Source of the DNA: Parasponia andersonii
Lineage: Eukaryota > Streptophyta > Magnoliopsida > Rosales > Cannabaceae
Direction: 5' to 3'
DNA length: 64,000 nt
Assembly (NCBI GenBank): GCA_002914805.1
Contig: JXTB01000119.1
Span: 793,060 to 857,059, forward strand
The notes under the pieces are model-generated. The model did not search any database and had not been told where the DNA came from. It saw only the letters and a program-made list of their open reading frames with translations. Shown here one piece after another: positions 51,101 to 62,162 of the stretch; the stretch's first letter is position 1, and each line of letters opens with the position of its first letter. Both the position numbers and the translations under genes were made by a program.

Positions 51101-51616
51101 AACTTGATTTTAGTAGATGTCTATGTTTCATATGTTTTTACACTTGGTATTATTTACTGAGAATATAAATTTTTATACTGGGTTACATTTGGTATATATG
51201 CTGATATACCAGTCATTTTATTATAACATTTGAAGAATGAATATTTACTTAAAATTACTCAAATTTTGATCATTTTTCTATAAAACCCTTGATTTTTCAC
51301 GTTTGGAAGTAGTTTTTTCTTTTTTAGCAGTTTTTATTTGTGAATTTGTATTTGTGTTTCATTTATTATAATTTTTCCAAAATTAATCATTTTCTCTAAA
51401 TTATAAAAATTAATAATTTATCTTAATTTTAGCTTTGAAGTCTTGTGAAGAGCTATTTAGTATAAGAACAATAATTTTTAAATGTTTAATTTAGCTGCTA
51501 GCCTGCGACTTTGTAAATAGTTGTTTTAGAAACTACTATTTTTCGAAAAGTTCTCATTCTTCACATCCCCAGAAAAACCAATTTGTTTTCCTCTCCCATT
51601 AATTCGTATGGGTCCT
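48151..51616. other. Intergenic, no gene seen
   Basis: No recognisable gene. A GC-richer patch at 48690-48920 holds several TTGACT/AGTCAA W-box-like words (also near 49140-49165) but no linked coding region was found. Confidence 0.4.
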
Positions 51617-51790
51617 TTTTTTAAAAAAAAAAAAAGTGAGGCTTAACTAATGACCATCACCTACCAAAATTTAGAAAAAAAATAACACACACATAATCTA
51701 TCAAAATTTGAACTCCTGACACCCTCAAACTCACATACACATCCCTCAAGTCTTATACCAACTGAGCTAGTCATTTACATATGATGTTAC
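51617..51790 (-). mobile_element. tRNA-derived SINE (minus strand)
   Basis: On the minus strand, a perfect A-box TAGCTCAGTTGG (51769-51758) and a weaker B-box around GAGTTCAAATT (about 51714-51704) are followed by a unique body and a T-run (complement of 51623-51635). The spacing is right for a tRNA-like polymerase III promoter, but the sequence between is not a tRNA. Plant SINEs with T-rich tails are known. Confidence 0.6.
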
Positions 51791-52159
51791 TGGCTATATC
51801 TGTAATTAACCCAAAAAAAAAAATGCACAAGAAAAAAGATGTCATTTCGGTCCATTGTAGAAGCTAGAAAATCCAAAAATAGGAAAAGAAAAGAAAAGAA
51901 AAAAGCTCGTGAGATCATTATGATTTAATAGGGCTAAAATTATATAAATTATAGGGAAAATGACATGCTCTACGATATTTGGGCAAATATTGTCAAATAT
52001 AAAATGCGGCTCAAAACACTTAAGTTTGTATGATTTTTTTTGAAAATTGCTACTTTTTCAGTTATAACGTACAGCAAAAGGCAGTGGCACTTTCGTGAAT
52101 AAAATCATCTGTTTGTAGAAACACGTTTCTAAGAAAAAAGTGTCTAAAACTTATTAAGA

Positions 52160-52250
52160 GTAGTGTTGGCTTTATTGGCTGGTGCAACTCTTTTTTTCTT
52201 TACAACCATGGGTTCAAGTCCCACCTCCTCACCATTCTTTTTTTTTTTTT
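52160..52250 (+). mobile_element. Possible tRNA-derived SINE (plus strand)
   Basis: A-box-like TGGCTTTATTGG (52167-52178) and a perfect B-box GGTTCAAGTCC (52211-52221) are about 33 bases apart, then CCACCTCCTCACCA and a long T-run. It may share a family with the SINE at 51.6-51.8 kb. Confidence 0.5.
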
Positions 52251-52605
52251 TTGCCCTTTTTGTTTTGTTCTTTTTCCTTGTATTTTGTTTTTCTGGTTAC
52301 TCCTTTTTCTATTTTTTTTTTGTTTTTTTTAAATTCTCTTTTCTCTTTTATTTTTCTTCCTTTTATTTTCTAAAATTCTATTCTCTTTTAATATTTATAA
52401 GAAAAGGAAAATATATTTTTTTAATCTTTAAAAAAATATTTTTTTTAATCTTTAAAAAATATTTTTTTTTATTTTTTAAATCCTTTTTATTTAACTCTTT
52501 TTCTCCATTAATTTTTCTCAATTTTTTTAGTCCTTTTTATTTATCTCTTTCCCCACCCATTTTTCTCATTTTTTAATTCTTTTTTTCATTTTTTAAATTT
52601 GATTC
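52238..52605. repeat. Pyrimidine-rich low-complexity tract
   Basis: Almost only T and C with TTTTTATTT words. The phenylalanine-rich frame at 52163-52576 is a product of this composition and not accepted as a gene. Confidence 0.7.
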
Positions 52606-52789
52606 TCTTGTACCAATAAGTAATTTGGTTATTATAAATCGGTAACCAAATTGGTTCTAACAACAACTAGTAATGAAATAATTTTAGTGAGTGAGCTAGA
52701 ATAATGATTTAGATTAGATGATGAAATTGTATAGAATCATTAGAAGTAGAATTATTACACACCAAATGCTCGATGAAATTGCTCAATGA

Positions 52790-53215
52790 CAATTAAGTAG
52801 AAACCTTTATAGTTTCCTATGATTTACTTAGCTATGTGGCATTCTGCAGAAAAGAAACCGTGATGGTTTCTACAAAATTTTCTTGGTTTCCTATAATTTA
52901 TTTAGTTACAGGGCATTATATTAAAAGAAACCATGAAGGTTTCTTGTGTTTTACTTAGTTATATAGCACTCTATAAAATAATATAAAAAAAAACTATGAT
53001 AGTTTTCTGTGATTTATTTAGTTACAGGGTATTCTGCACAAAAGAAACCATAATAGTTTATAGAAAATGTTTGTGATTTCTTGTGATTTACTTACTTACA
53101 AGATATTCTGCTTACCAAATTAATTTTTAGGAAACTTTTGTAGTTTTTTGAAATTTACTTACGTATAGAGCATTCCACTATTAGGAAATCTTTGTGATTT
53201 ATTGTTAAAAAAAAT
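52790..53215 (+). repeat. Six-unit degenerate tandem repeat with a hairpin in most units
   Basis: The anchor GGCATTCTGCA or a variant occurs near 52840, 52913, 52966, 53030, 53102 and 53170, giving periods of about 53-73 bases. Most units then carry GAAACC.TGA.GGTTTC, a short inverted repeat (GAAACC/GGTTTC with a 4-5-base loop), followed by TGTGATTTACTTAGTTA. No coding frame spans the units. Confidence 0.75.
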
Positions 53216-53477
53216 AAAAAATATGACTTATTTACTAAAATGCCACTTCGTTTTCTAACTCTCAACGTATTTAGAAAAATACCCTAAAAATGCCATACAA
53301 AATTTTCATTATTTTTGAAAGGTCGTAAATTTGGTAAAATTTTTTGAAAAATAAGTGTAAGTGTCCAAAGCCCTAAATTATATGTTCTTAAATTATATGT
53401 TAGCCATATGTTGAGGATATGGGCAGTGACAAAACTAGTGGGCATTACTTTTGAACTAATGTGAAGAAATGACATGC

Positions 53478-53697
53478 ATAGGACTAATTTGGGCTGAAAT
53501 GATTTTTTTTGTGTATTTTTCTAAAAATGACATTTTTAAGAGTGTCAAGAGCTTATTCATCATGAAAAACTTATTATTTAAGATTTTTTTATTGTCAAGA
53601 AGTTTTTGACCATATATCAAGATGTCATTGACACTCTTAAAAATATCATTTTTAAAAAAATACACAAAAAAGTCATTTTGGCCCAAATTAATCCTAT
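53478..53697. mobile_element. Foldback MITE with about 80-bp inverted arms (copy A)
   Basis: The left arm starts ATAGGACTAATTTGGGC at 53478 and continues through TTTTTTGTGTATTTTT and AAAAATGACATTTTTAAGAGTGTCAA. The right arm, read inverted from 53697, repeats the same order with few changes. It could fold into a long hairpin. No coding capacity. Confidence 0.75.
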
Positions 53698-53770
53698 TAA
53701 TGTTGTTTTCTCAACTGATGTCACATTTGGGCCATTTACGGCAACTAGGGAGAAAGAAAAAATAATATGG

Positions 53771-53985
53771 ATAAGACTTACTTAGGCCAAAGTGACTTTT
53801 TTTTGTGTGTATTTTTTAAAAAATAACATTTTTAAGAAGGTTAAAAATTTCTTAACCATAAAAAAATTATTATTGAAGACTTTTTTTCGTGGCCATAAGT
53901 TCTTAAATATAAATCAAGACACAGTTAATATTCCTAAAAATATCATTTTCAAAATATTACACCAAAAAGTCATTTCTCGGGGAGA
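53771..53985. mobile_element. Foldback MITE, related copy B
   Basis: It starts about 74 bases after copy A, with AGGCCAAAGTGACTTTTTT and TTTGTGTGTATTTTTTAAAA, then AACATTTTTAAGA. The inverted right arm (to ACCAAAAAGTCATTTCTC) is more diverged than in copy A. Confidence 0.6.
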
Positions 53986-53989
53986 AACT

Positions 53990-55440
53990 CTAGTCCTACC
54001 ATTGAGAGAAATTGGAGCATGTTTCTATTTGCGGGCCATTTGAGGTTTGACGAGTGTTGCGGTCCTGATGATTTAGAACCCCCCATGAGTCGTGACGAGG
54101 CCAATGAAATTAAAGATGAACCAGGAATTTAATGCTGTGGAGACTCCTGGAATCACATGCGTGGCCCTCCCCGGCCCCACATTTCCATTTCCACAAAAAC
54201 AAAAATTTTTGCCAACTCACCGCAAACGTGCCTATCTTCCAATTTTTCATGCTGTCTATCATAAGTCTACTAAAGCACACAAACTTGCAAGAATATTTTG
54301 GTACGTTCTCCAAAATTGTAGCCATTAAATATATTTTTTTTTTTAAATAAATTTTAGCTGAAACAATATTTATTGGATCTGTTTTGGGGCACACGGCAAA
54401 ATGAGTTGACAGTGGTTGATTTGGTTATGACAAAGTAATTTATAGTTAACTCTTTGTAAATTAACAGTCATTTTCTCCCATTAGGGGAATTTAAAAAAAA
54501 AAAAAAACACTCTGTAATAGCACTCCCAATAATTGTTTTCTGGCATTATACTGGATCCACTTTTGAGTCCACGTATTCGTAGAATTAGTGGCTCGGATCT
54601 TCTCCCGGTATATACGTCTCTAGTATTTTTTGTACCTTTCCCAGGTACTAGCATAGCTTTTTATCTTTGAAGAATGGTCAGACTGTCAGTTCTATTCTTT
54701 TGTGGACCCACCCCCCCAAAAAAAAAAAACACGAAGAAGAATTTTTCCATTGGATTGAATTTTTTTCTTTAATTGAGAATATATATTTCCCTTGAACTCT
54801 TTCATTAAAGTTATGTTCACGTTCATGATACCGCAAATGCTTGAAAATTAAATTCTGGTCAACTCATGTTTTCAAAATTCAAATGCATGTGTGTTACAAA
54901 TAATCTTTTTCTTCCAACCAACTGTGTAGTTTTAATTTCTAAATTATAATTACACACATATGAATATTTTCCATGACTAAAAAATTAGAATAAAAAGTGT
55001 ATAGTAGGGCAATCTCTTCCTTTTTTATTTTTATTTATTTTATAATCAAATACGCCACCGAGGAAAAATATTTTGAGAATCCTAAATATAGTTCAAAGAT
55101 ATTTGGTAAGCATCAATGATCAATCCACGTTCCACACTCAACTAACCATGTCATTTGTATAAAAGTAGTGGCTTCACTTTGAGTGCCTTATTTAAAGAAA
55201 TAGTTATACAGTATTGACATAAAATTGATTTTGCATTCATACGAGGGAAAAAAAATTGATTTTGCATTTTTCCTACCCCACAAAAAATAGATAATTAAAC
55301 AAAAAAGAAAGGAATATATTTAGGCTAGCTACACCGAGCCGTAGAGGATTCGTTCCTGTCGCTTTGGCATGAATATTCAAGATTATTGGGTTTTTTTTTT
55401 TTTTTTTCGACGGCAAGATTATGGTTAATACATAAACACT
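53990..55440. other. Intergenic, no gene seen
   Basis: A somewhat GC-richer patch at 54050-54200 has no recognised family. The rest is AT-rich upstream DNA of the galactinol synthase gene. Confidence 0.4.
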
Positions 55441-55454
55441 GTGTTTCCAGTGTC

Positions 55455-55489
55455 TTCCATGAACATAGTCATCCAGAACCTTCATGGAA
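55455..55489 (+). promoter_or_regulatory. Heat-shock-element-like cluster upstream of galactinol synthase
   Basis: TTCcatGAAC (55455-55464) and GAAccTTCatgGAAC (55476-55490) are alternating GAA and TTC blocks. The spacing is 2 or 3 rather than a strict 2, so these are imperfect elements. Some plant galactinol synthase genes are heat-shock-factor targets, which makes the match plausible but unproven. Confidence 0.35.
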
Positions 55490-55522
55490 CGATCCCACGC
55501 ACCGTTGGATTTGTAACCACGA

Positions 55523-55528
55523 CACGTG
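55523..55528 (+). promoter_or_regulatory. G-box/ABRE-like element (CACGTG within ACACGTGT)
   Basis: It lies about 75 bases upstream of the likely TATA box. ACGTG-core elements bind ABA-response bZIP factors, and galactinol synthases are often induced by drought and ABA. Control of this gene is inferred from position and family. Confidence 0.5.
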
Positions 55529-55600
55529 TAGGGCAGACAGGCCAGGATGGTCCGAAATCCTTGATAATATTAGTGGACATTTTAGTTTCATTTAGACGCT

Positions 55601-55608
55601 TATTTAAG
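55601..55608 (+). promoter_or_regulatory. TATA box of galactinol synthase
   Basis: TATTTAAG, 185 bases before the start codon. It would place transcription start near 55632. A (CT)n tract at about 55680-55716, common in plant leaders, lies between. Confidence 0.6.
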
Positions 55609-55785
55609 AACCTCAAACACGTCCACCTCCATTGCTCAACCAGAATCCATTTCAGAAACCCACAAAGCAGCCAAATCACTCTCTTCACTCACTCTCTCTC
55701 TCTCTCTCTCTCTCCCCAAACACTCTTCAAAGCTAAGCTCTCTTTCTCTGATCTCTCTTAAAAACTATAATACTAAGAACTCATA

Positions 55786-57225
55786 ATGGCTCCAGAACTG
55801 GTCCCAGACTCGGTCAAACCCGCCCCGTTTACCAAACCCGTAACCTTGCCGAGCCGAGCCTACGTGACTTTCCTGGCCGGTGACGGTGACTACGTGAAAG
55901 GCGTGGTGGGGTTAGCCAAGGGCTTGAGGAAGGTCAAGTCGGCGTACCCGTTAGTGGTGGCCGTACTACCCGACGTTCCCGATGAGCACCGTCGGATCCT
56001 GGAATCCCAAGGCTGCATCGTGCGGGAGATCGAACCCGTTTACCCGCCCGAGAACCAGACCCAGTTTGCCATGGCCTATTACGTCATCAACTACTCCAAG
56101 CTCCGTATCTGGGAGGTACGTACGCACGCACGCACGCACCCACGCACGCGCCAACCGAATTTTAAATCATTACGTGGCACTATTAAATTAATCAATTAAT
56201 TAAGTGTGATTATTGACGAAAATGCCCTTTTGTTTTATTATGATATTTAATTTTTTTGGGTACAGTTTGTGGAGTATGGTAAGATGATATACTTGGACGG
56301 AGATATCCAGGTTTATGACAACATAGACCATCTGTTTGATTTGCCAGATGGTCATTTCCATGCGGTGATGGACTGCTTCTGCGAGAAGACATGGTCTCAC
56401 ACCCCACAATACAAGATCGGCTACTGCCAGCAGTCCCCCGACAGGGTCCAGTGGCCCACCTATGAATTGGGCCCACCTCCGGCCCTTTACTTCAACGCGG
56501 GCATGTTCGTGTTTGAGCCCAGCCTCTCCACCTATGACGACCTCTTGAGGACTGTCCAAATTACCCCTCCCACCACATTTGCTGAGCAGGTACACATATA
56601 CGTATAAATTCAAATTAATCTGATGCATACTATATAGTATATATAGTGTATAGCTAGTGATCATTCAGGACTTAATGAGCCTAGCTTGCTACTCTGTTTT
56701 ATTAATATGTTTTTTTTTGCGCTACTGGAATATTGCAGGACTTTTTGAACATGTACTTTAAAAAGATTTATAAGCCAATTCCACTTGTTTACAATCTGGT
56801 TCTGGCCATGTTATGGCGTCATCCGGAGAAAGTGGAGCTTGACAAGGTCAAAGTGGTGCACTACTGTGCAGCAGTAAGTGTTTTTTTTTTTTTTTTTTTC
56901 TGGCTTGTATAATATTTATGTATTAACAGATATAATATTCATTAATAAATAGCAGCAGCTTTATTAATTAACGATTAATCAAATTAATTAGGGATCAAAG
57001 CCATGGAGGTACACGGGGAAGGAAGAGAACATGCAGAGAGAGGACATTAAGATGGTGGTGAAGAAATGGTGGGACATTTACAACGACGAGTCCTTGGACT
57101 ACAAGAAACCGATTGGAGCCACGGAAGGAGGCGTCGACGCTGAGCCGGTCAACATGCAGCCCTTCATTGCGGCTCTCTCCGAAGCCGGTGCTGTTAAGTA
57201 TGTGACAGCTCCATCCGCGGCTTAA
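55786..57225 (+). CDS. GolS: Galactinol synthase, four exons
   Basis: It transfers galactose from UDP-galactose to myo-inositol to form galactinol, the first committed step of raffinose-family oligosaccharide synthesis, in the cytosol (glycosyltransferase family 8). Exons are 55786-56115, 56266-56589, 56739-56873 and 56992-57225 (330+324+135+234 = 1023 bases, 340 residues), all phase 0 with GT/AG sites. The metal-binding DxD motif is at 121-123 in IYLDGDIQVYDNIDHLF. Other family blocks are TFLAGDGDYVKGVVGLAKGL, FNAGMFVFEPS and HYCAAGSKPWRYTG. The protein ends in the hydrophobic pentapeptide APSAA, a hallmark of plant galactinol synthases. Length and structure are normal, and no defect is visible. 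The promoter has ABRE-like and heat-element-like sites, fitting stress induction. Confidence 0.96.
56116..56152 (+). repeat. (ACGC)n microsatellite at the splice donor of intron 1
   Basis: Intron 1 starts GTACGTACGCACGCACGCAC and continues with ACGC/ACCC units to about 56152, so the repeat begins within a few bases of the donor site. Confidence 0.8.
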
Positions 57226-57756
57226 TTAAAGTTTAATTAAGGCATAGGGAGGAATAAGAATAACAATAATAATAAAAGTAGCTAGGTGAAGATGAGTCAA
57301 AATAAAATTAAAAAAAAAAAAAGGGAAAAGATTTGTTGTTCTCCTACGTACTGGGGATGGAAATGACTTTGGTGTTTTTTTTTTTAGGAAAAGGGGAATG
57401 ATGGGGCTTTAATTAACTTGGGATTTTTCACTTTTGTAACGATGATGATGTATAGATAATCATCCTTTCATTACCTTTTTCTCCTTTTTCTCTTGAGTAT
57501 AAATCAAGTCTGTCCCAAACCTAATTTGTAGTAGTGTAATGTTTGGTACTAATATAGTTTGTGAATTAGGGTCCTGAGTTTGTGCAAATGAACAAGAATA
57601 TGCCATATTATTGGAATCTTTTCATAGAAACGGTGAAACGCAAATGTCTGTCTTCTTAATGATCTGTTTGGTCTACTTGATTTAATATAATGCAAAATTG
57701 TCCCCCTTTTGCGTGAAATTTTTCCCATTTGCGTGGATATATTATATATATATATG
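57226..57756 (+). other. 3' flank of galactinol synthase
   Basis: It contains AATAAT/AATAAAA poly(A)-signal-like words at about 57262-57310 and probably the 3' untranslated region. No other gene. Confidence 0.5.
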
Positions 57757-57968
57757 ACACCAATTATTATTATTTTTTTTATATATAAGTATCAATTTGT
57801 TAATGAAAATTTATTATATATATTTTTTATATTAAAAAATAAGAAAAAAAAATTATGTATCTCATGATAATGGATCATCTCCGTCCAACGATTTATTAAA
57901 AAAAATAGATTTATTAAAAAAAATACTTACACATGGGTAAAAAAAAAAAAAAAAATACCCAGCAATTA
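57757..57968 (+). mobile_element. MITE flanked by TA microsatellites (copy 4)
   Basis: Ends ACCAATTATTATTATTTTTT (57759) and ...ATACCCAGCAATT (57968), with a central TATTAAAAAATAAGA and an ATGATAATGGATCAT segment placed as in copies 1-3. (TA)n runs lie on both sides (57741-57755 and 57967-57990). Confidence 0.55.
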
Positions 57969-57990
57969 TATATATATATATATATATATT

Positions 57991-60900
57991 CTTTAGCATT
58001 TTTTTGGCATATAGGTGTTTGAAAATGTACGTAATACACTATTTTGATTGACTATTTTGAGATAAATTTATGAGTGAGATATATTATGTATTAGTGAGAG
58101 ATTATTGATGATATGTGTTTTCGGGTGCATGAAATTCAAGTATTTATTCGCTCAAGTAGTAATAGAGTGAATAAAAAGTTATCATTTAAAGTGAACTAAA
58201 TGAGAAAAAATAAGAATAAGAATTTGCTATAAAGTCCCACATGAAAGGGAGTAAAAACTAAGAGGTATATGTATAAAGTTGCTTAATTTTTTTAGTTAGT
58301 AACTTGGTAAGTCAGACAGATTTATTCTTGCGTGTGCAAGTATGGGATGCAAATCATGAATTGACCTAATATGTGTCTGTATATGCCAACATGTCTTGGG
58401 TATGAATGCCGAACTGGAAAAAGCCCAATAGGTGATGGGATTGCGTTTTCTCTTTAAATATTTTATTTTTTCCTTTTCTCAAAATCCATAACACTCCAGA
58501 ATTTAGAATTTATTGTTCCTTCAATATTTGATTTTTTCTTTTTCTTAAAACCCAATTGTAGGTTTCTCAAAACCCAACTGAAGGTTCCAAAAATCTGTAA
58601 CTCTAGAATTCATTATGTGTTGGGCTCATTTTTGCTTCTTCAATATTTTGTTTTTTTTTCCCTTTTCTCATACGAATTCTTTGGTCCTTCATTATGTGTT
58701 GGGCTCATTTTTAACAAGCTAAAAATGTTTTTCGAATAATTTGTGAGTCAAAAAGTAGTTGGTAAAAACTTAAAAAATCAGATTATTCAATAATTTTTAA
58801 TAAAGCTACAACCAAAGCCAAAACTAGAATTTGCAATAATTTTTGACAGCTTTGATTTTTAGATTATGGTGAGATCTGCACTATTTTTTAATGAATAAAT
58901 CATAATGACTAAAATAATCCTACTTAAAAGCAAAAATTCCAAATATTGAATTGAGTTTATTTTCATATCAATTGTTTTTAAAAAGTATTAATATATTTAA
59001 AACATAATTGACTAAAATACTCTTTATATTAGTTATTTTGAAATAACCAAATTAATTCTCTATTAAAATTTTAAATTCAGATAAAAATAAAGTAAATTAA
59101 ATTAAATTTAGTTGAGTAACTAATTTAATTGAGTTTATTTTCATATCATTTTTTTAAAAAAGTATCAATATGTTTAGTATGTACAAATACGTATAATTGT
59201 AAAAAATATTAATAAGCTCTTTCTATAAATATGCATAATTACATGTATAATGATGTTTATTTTGGTCATTTTATATTTGTACAATAATTCAGTCATACAA
59301 ATTACCAAATACTTTAATATAGCTACTTTACATTAAAACGATTTTTTTAAACACAACTAAAAATGTTTTCTTTAAAATCTATAGCCCTATTAAACTGGCC
59401 CTCCTCTCATGGTTTTGAATTTTTAGTTCAAACTCTTTAGTAGAGTCTCCTGTACCTATGGTGATAGCATCTGTGCACATACTAATTCGTTAGGAATAGT
59501 AATTTGGTGCGATCTTGCTACTCGTGAGTCATTTTATATTAAAAAACTTAAATTGTTAGCGTTCCTCTAAGCACTCCGACGAGAAGACGTAATTATTTTA
59601 AAGAAATTATATAGAACACAATACTCGGTTTAGTTTTCTTCAAATTGAGTTTACAATTTTCTTTAATATTGCTAAAATATTCATATTATTAATATAATAA
59701 TATTGTATTTTCATTTATAAATTTATTATTATTTGTAATAATTTTTCAAACAATAGGTTGGGTCACTCTATCGTGCATTTTAATTATGGTCGTTGTCGCT
59801 TACACGCTAAGCACGCATGGAGGTGTTGACTCCCCTAGCGATCATGATGTCTTGACTATTACTCACGTTTTAACGGCATTGGATATCTTTTTTCACAAAA
59901 TTACAAGCTAAAGATTATTCTAATCAAAATTCTGATCGGATATATGCTATACTCTTTTTTTATTTATTTATTCAAAAAATTTAATTTCTGTTTTCTTCCC
60001 ATATTTTTGAAAATTTTTGATCTGGAAGAGATCAGACGGCCGAGTTCGCTGGAATATTTGCAGCATTATTAATATATTAAGCTCTTTTGAATGCAATACA
60101 TATACGTCGTTTTCTGGAAGTTAAACGGTACAGGGAGCACCATGGATACTAAAATGGACAAAACGAGAAAACGGAGTACGGATTGTGCAGGGCGAGATTC
60201 CAGACGAAAAAAGCTTTGAGTACCAATTCACGTAACAAAGTTTAAAATTAAACAGTAAAAGATTGGAGAGAGTTTATAAAGAAAAGAAGAATAAATTCCC
60301 CATATTGTTTTCTATCTCTTACAATATTAACTAGGATTAATTACGTAATTATCCCTGGTGTACACTTTTTCATCAACGTACATCATTTATTTTACAAATT
60401 ATCAACGTTAATCTTCCAATTTTAAATCTGAAACAAATTCATACGTACCCTGAATCAGTCCAAATCATTACCGTACTATGTGAAACTTTTATAAATTTCT
60501 CGAATTTTTTTTGCCCTAGTTTTCTTAATTTTCGTTATTTAATTGTTTCTAACAAGTTCAAAAATCTATCAAGGGTATTTAGCAAATTGTCAATACTAGC
60601 TCAATTAATCTAGGATTTTTTGAGGTGTGTGGAGAAATTCAAATTGTAATTAGATCACTTTATATATAAATTTCATAATTAAAAAAAAATAAAAAGGTAT
60701 TTAGTAAATTATCTATTCAATTTGGGTTTAACCAGATAACATTAACAGTTTTACATAACTTGAATGATAAATCAGAATGCTTTTGGAGGTGTTTTCAGCA
60801 AATGAGCTTTTCTTTTTTTTGGTGCAAAATAAACCTTTTTGATTAGTTGTATTTTGAACTGTAGAAAGTGACCGAGTTATAAACATAATAAGATTATTTC

Positions 60901-61589
60901 ACAAAAAATTTTAAAAAGTATAATTTTTCTATAAAAGTGCTCTTCTAGAAAGACTAAATGTTGCAAGGAGATCATCTATGTTCCTCATTTTTGTTTGGGT
61001 TATTAAGAGTAATGCCCCTCCAACTATTGAAGTATTATTTTGTCCCCTAAATTTCAAATTTACATATTAACGGTCCCCAAATTTTTAATATATTTCAAAA
61101 TAATCCAAAATTAAACTTCTGTTAACTTTTAAATAGAATTTGGCACGTGTTCAACACGTGATGAGTGCATAAAGGGTGCAATGGTCATTTCATTTTTTTG
61201 GGTTGAAAATTTATCTTTTTATATAAGTCTCAACCGCTGGTTATGAAAAAAAAAGTCACAGTTGATGAATGTCTCACCCAACGAAATCAAAGTAATCTTT
61301 CTTTGAGAAAATGAAGAATAAAAGTCAAGTATGATCTCAAAATTTGATATCAGCCTTCGTATGGTATGGATAAACAAAGTATCTTATTTCTATCACTGAT
61401 GGAGATTGGATAATATTGCTTTTGTATAAATTATTTGTAAATAATTGAGTGTTATTTGAAAATAATGTGAGCATTTGCATTTGTCTATTTTCTAGTCGCT
61501 CTCACTTTGTGTGTAATAAATAATGCATTTTATGTATTTGTCTTTTTGTTGACTATACATTTAATTTAGGTAGTTGATTGGGATTATGA
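57991..61589. other. Intergenic, no gene seen
   Basis: AT-rich. Short fragments such as 58680-59400 and 61000-61200 read like worn ends of DNA transposons (GGGCTCATTTTTAAC; AATGCCCCTCCAACTATTG) but no matching pairs of ends could be confirmed. Confidence 0.4.
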
Positions 61590-61599
61590 TATTGAAGAC

Positions 61600-62026
61600 A
61601 CCGTTGGTGAACGAAGCTCAAGTTCTTTTGAAGGCCAACGATTTGCAAATATTCGGTATAATTGCGGTTTAATCCCCAACTGCAAACCTCGTGGAAAGAG
61701 AAAAATCCAAGTCGTCGATTCTGGGGTTATAGAAATTATGACATAAAGTATAAGTTTGACATTTGTTTTTGTGTTTAGTTTTTATTTATTTGTGGACTGG
61801 GTTTTCATGAGAAAAAGATCTCCTTATTTTTTTTTTAATTTTTTTGTGGTGTAGAAATAAAAAGTTAGAAGCTATGACTTCTTCAATTGGTATAACCCTA
61901 CTATTTGTGCTCGTTCTAGCAAAGTTATATCTGGATTATTGAAGAATATGAACCAAATGGAAGAAGAGAATGAGAAAATAAAATCAAAAATTAAAAAACT
62001 TTATGAAAGTAACAAAACATTGAAAG

Positions 62027-62061
<35 letters not shown>

Positions 62062-62162
62062 ATAATATCAAGTCTTTACAAGATCAAAGAAAGAAAGAAA
62101 GGAAATGGTTATTACTTATAGTTATATTTTCTTTAGTGCTAATTTTATTGTATTTTGTTTAA
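61600..62162 (+). pseudogene. GRF-type zinc-finger protein with C-terminal membrane segment, decayed
   Basis: Two exons can be traced, about 61600-61747 and from about 61869 to the stop at 62160-62162. Exon 1 keeps a CNCGL-like start (YNCGLIPNC) and, after a one-base loss near 61686, a GRF core reading SWKEKNPSRRFWGYRNYD; the core glycine of NPGRRF and a zinc-binding cysteine are replaced by S and Y. Exon 2 has YDFFNWYNPTICARS, then a coiled coil (NQMEEENEKIKSKIKK), then a (TA)n run (62030-62056) that throws the frame, and finally a shifted frame with KDNIKSLQDQRKKERKW and a hydrophobic C-terminal segment. The order GRF finger, coiled coil, transmembrane tail is a known plant family layout, often found near transposons. 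This copy is not functional. Confidence 0.72.

Noticed and set aside
51700..51775. tRNA gene on the minus strand
   Set aside because: A- and B-boxes are present but the B-box is imperfect, no acceptor stem or anticodon arm could be drawn, and a T-rich tail follows; a SINE fits better.
52163..52576. 137-codon phenylalanine-rich open frame
   Set aside because: It is the translation of a T-rich low-complexity tract downstream of a SINE-like B-box; no family features.
58640..59400. hAT-like DNA transposon
   Set aside because: Possible GGGC-type ends were noticed, but the inverted ends do not pair convincingly and no target duplication was found.
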